Source: Candidatus Aerophobota bacterium (GTDB lineage Bacteria > Aerophobota > Aerophobia > Aerophobales > AE-B3A). Taken from it: a stretch of DNA of 6,878 bases. The stretch covers positions 1 to 6,878 of the forward strand of contig JAUWRE010000057.1 in the NCBI GenBank assembly GCA_030610725.1, written 5' to 3'. Positions 5,225 through 6,878 of the stretch are shown in pieces. Numbering within the stretch: the first letter of the stretch is position 1; each line of letters begins with the position of its first letter. Below the pieces are notes generated by a model that was not told the DNA's origin, did not search any database, and worked only from the letters and a program-made list of their open reading frames with translations. The position numbers and the translations under genes are program-made.

Positions 5225-6878
5225 AAATAGAAGAAGTAATAAACTCTCTTAAGAAGAGCCTTCGTCATCGGGAGCGAGTGGAGCATGTAGAAATTTTATC
5301 CTCACGAGATCCCATCTATGGAAAACTGAGGAAAGATTTCCCTGCTAATATCAGGAATTATCTTTCAGCAAAAGCTATCAAGCTCTATAAACACCAATCT
5401 GAAGCTATAGAAAATCTAAGAGCAGGAAAGAATATTATTATCACTACCCCAACCGCCTCGGGGAAAACACTTGCTTTTAACCTTCCTGTTTTTGAAAGAT
5501 TACATCAGGATAAAGAGGCTACTGCCCTTTATCTATATCCTAGTAAGGCTCTTTCCCAGGACCAACTAAAAGTGATAAAAGAGCTGGAAACCATAGGCAG
5601 GATAGAAACTAATTCTGCTATCTATGATGGGGATACACCCTCCTATAAAAGGCAAAGAATCAGAGACAGCTCAAGAATAATAATAAGTAATCCTTATGAG
5701 CTTCATCAGATTCTACCCTGGCATTACCGCTGGCAGAAATTCTTGAGAAACTTGAATTTTGTAGTCATAGATGAGGCACACCGATATAGAGGTATCTTTG
5801 GCTCAAGTGTAGCATTTTTGATAAGAAGACTGCAAAGGATATGTAAATTTTATGGTTCCTCTCCTCAGTTTATCTTATCTACAGCTACCCTGGCCAATCC
5901 ACTTGAGTTTAGTGAAAAGCTAACGGGACTTGACTTTGAGCTAATTTCTTCTGATGGCTCACCTAAGGGTAAGAAGTATTTCATCTTCTATAATCCTTAT
6001 TTTGACGGCATAGGTACCCTTTCTACCCACCGGGAGAGCATGGATTTATTTTTATTCTTTATAAAAAAGAATCTACAGACTTTGTGTTTTGCTCTTTCCA
6101 GAAAAATGGCAGAATCGATTGCCTCACAATCAAAGAAGAAACTGAAAGAATCAGAAAGACATCTTGCCAGTAAAATTGCTGCCTATAGAGCAGGTTATCT
6201 ACCGGAAGAGAGAAGGGAGATAGAGAATAGGCTCAAGAAGGGGACCTTGAGAGGCATAACCTCTACTAATGCTTTGGAATTAGGAATAGATGTTGGTTCA
6301 TTGGATGCGGTGATAATTTCAGGCTATCCGGGGACTATTATCTCAACCTGGCAGCAAGCAGGGAGAGCGGGAAGGGGGATTGAGGAGTCCGTTGCTGTTT
6401 TAGTTGCTTTTCAGAATCCCTTGGATCAGTACTTTATGAAGCATCCACAGGTATTTTTTGACAAGTCCCATGAAGAGGCGGTAATTGATTTATCTAATCC
6501 TTATATAGTATCTGGGCACCTAATGTGTGCTGCATCGGAACTGCCTATTCAATTGGAAGAGGATGGAATATATTGGGAAGAGAATGTGGAGGATATCCTG
6601 AAAGCATTGGAAAGAGAGAATTTACTTCAGAAAACACGCCATGGATGGGTCTATTCAGGGAAAGGAAGGGCTGTTGATGCAGTCAGTTTGGACAATATTT
6701 CCTCTGAGACTTTCAAAGTTATCGAGCAGGGAAAATTATTAGAGACAATGGACCGAGCACAGGCCTATAGAGAAGCGTATAAAGGGGCAGTTTTGTTGCA
6801 TCAAGGAGAAACCTACCTGGTAAATGATTTTGATTTAAAGAACTTAGTTATTCAAATTGAAAAGAAAGATGTGGATTA
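5215..6878 (+). CDS. mrfA: MrfA/YprA-like DEAH-box repair helicase (3' partial)
   Basis: The first 554 codons of an ATP-dependent superfamily 2 helicase; no stop occurs before the window ends. Motifs in order: Q-like YKHQ (58-61), Walker A TPTASGKT (78-85), YPSKALSQDQ (108-117), YDGDT (137-141), DEAH (186-189), STATLANP (222-229), STNALELGIDVG (350-361) and WQQAGRAGR (379-387). FGSSVAFLIRRLQRICKFYG (195-214), GYLPEERREIE (327-337) and DQYFMKHPQVFF (404-415) are strongly YprA/MrfA-like. The family's C-terminal zinc-binding domain (DUF1998, MZB) with its cysteine cluster would lie beyond the window and cannot be checked. The ATG at 5215 overlaps the end of mrfB by 10 bases and has no strong ribosome site, which fits translational coupling. 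B. subtilis MrfA acts with MrfB in excision of mitomycin-C adducts independently of UvrABC. Family assignment is firm; the lesion specificity is inferred from the homologue. Confidence 0.9.
   Translation, partial: MAIKIEEVINSLKKSLRHRERVEHVEILSSRDPIYGKLRKDFPANIRNYLSAKAIKLYKHQSEAIENLRAGKNIIITTPTASGKTLAFNLPVFERLHQDKEATALYLYPSKALSQDQLKVIKELETIGRIETNSAIYDGDTPSYKRQRIRDSSRIIISNPYELHQILPWHYRWQKFLRNLNFVVIDEAHRYRGIFGSSVAFLIRRLQRICKFYGSSPQFILSTATLANPLEFSEKLTGLDFELISSDGSPKGKKYFIFYNPYFDGIGTLSTHRESMDLFLFFIKKNLQTLCFALSRKMAESIASQSKKKLKESERHLASKIAAYRAGYLPEERREIENRLKKGTLRGITSTNALELGIDVGSLDAVIISGYPGTIISTWQQAGRAGRGIEESVAVLVAFQNPLDQYFMKHPQVFFDKSHEEAVIDLSNPYIVSGHLMCAASELPIQLEEDGIYWEENVEDILKALERENLLQKTRHGWVYSGKGRAVDAVSLDNISSETFKVIEQGKLLETMDRAQAYREAYKGAVLLHQGETYLVNDFDLKNLVIQIEKKDVD

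Noticed and set aside
5104..5286. 60-codon minus-strand ORF spanning the mrfB-mrfA junction
   Set aside because: It is antisense across two real genes; its hydrophobic content comes from the AT-rich reverse reading.

Overview
This is a bacterial chromosomal window. It has AT-rich intergenic DNA, sigma-70-type promoters close to consensus, Shine-Dalgarno-led genes, and an overlapping gene pair with the domain signatures of the bacterial MrfA/MrfB (YprA/YprB) DNA-repair proteins. The phylum cannot be fixed from this sequence. An uncultured anaerobe or a Firmicutes-like lineage would fit, but that is inference. No rRNA, tRNA, CRISPR array, insertion sequence or intact transposase gene was seen.

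Left part (1-2945): two unrelated metal-dependent hydrolases face each other. A 5'-truncated CehA/McbA-type PHP-fold metallohydrolase runs rightward (3-1514). An amidohydrolase_2-family TIM-barrel enzyme runs leftward (1812-2945). The roughly 300 bp between their 3' ends codes for nothing evident, but it is crowded with short inverted repeats built on TTCAG/CTGAA and may fold strongly as RNA.

Middle part (2946-3533): this is a divergent control region. A near-consensus promoter (TTGACA, 16 bp, TATACT) points left to the amidohydrolase. A perfect-consensus promoter (TTGACA, 16 bp, TATAAT) points right to the mobA operon. A weak hairpin followed by a long T-rich run sits just upstream of the rightward promoter and may be a terminator insulating it. 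Both transcripts carry a tiny leader ORF whose stop codon overlaps the start of the main gene.

Right part (3534-6878): a tight three-gene operon. It contains mobA (molybdenum cofactor guanylyltransferase), then an MrfB-like DEDDh exonuclease with an added helix-hairpin-helix-like segment, then an MrfA-like DEAH helicase cut off by the window edge. MrfA and MrfB in Bacillus subtilis act together in mitomycin-C lesion repair. Here the gene order is exonuclease first and helicase second, with a 10-base overlap, and both genes appear to share a transcript with a cofactor-biosynthesis gene. This operon is the most interesting part of the window. It is a variant of a known system rather than clearly a new one.
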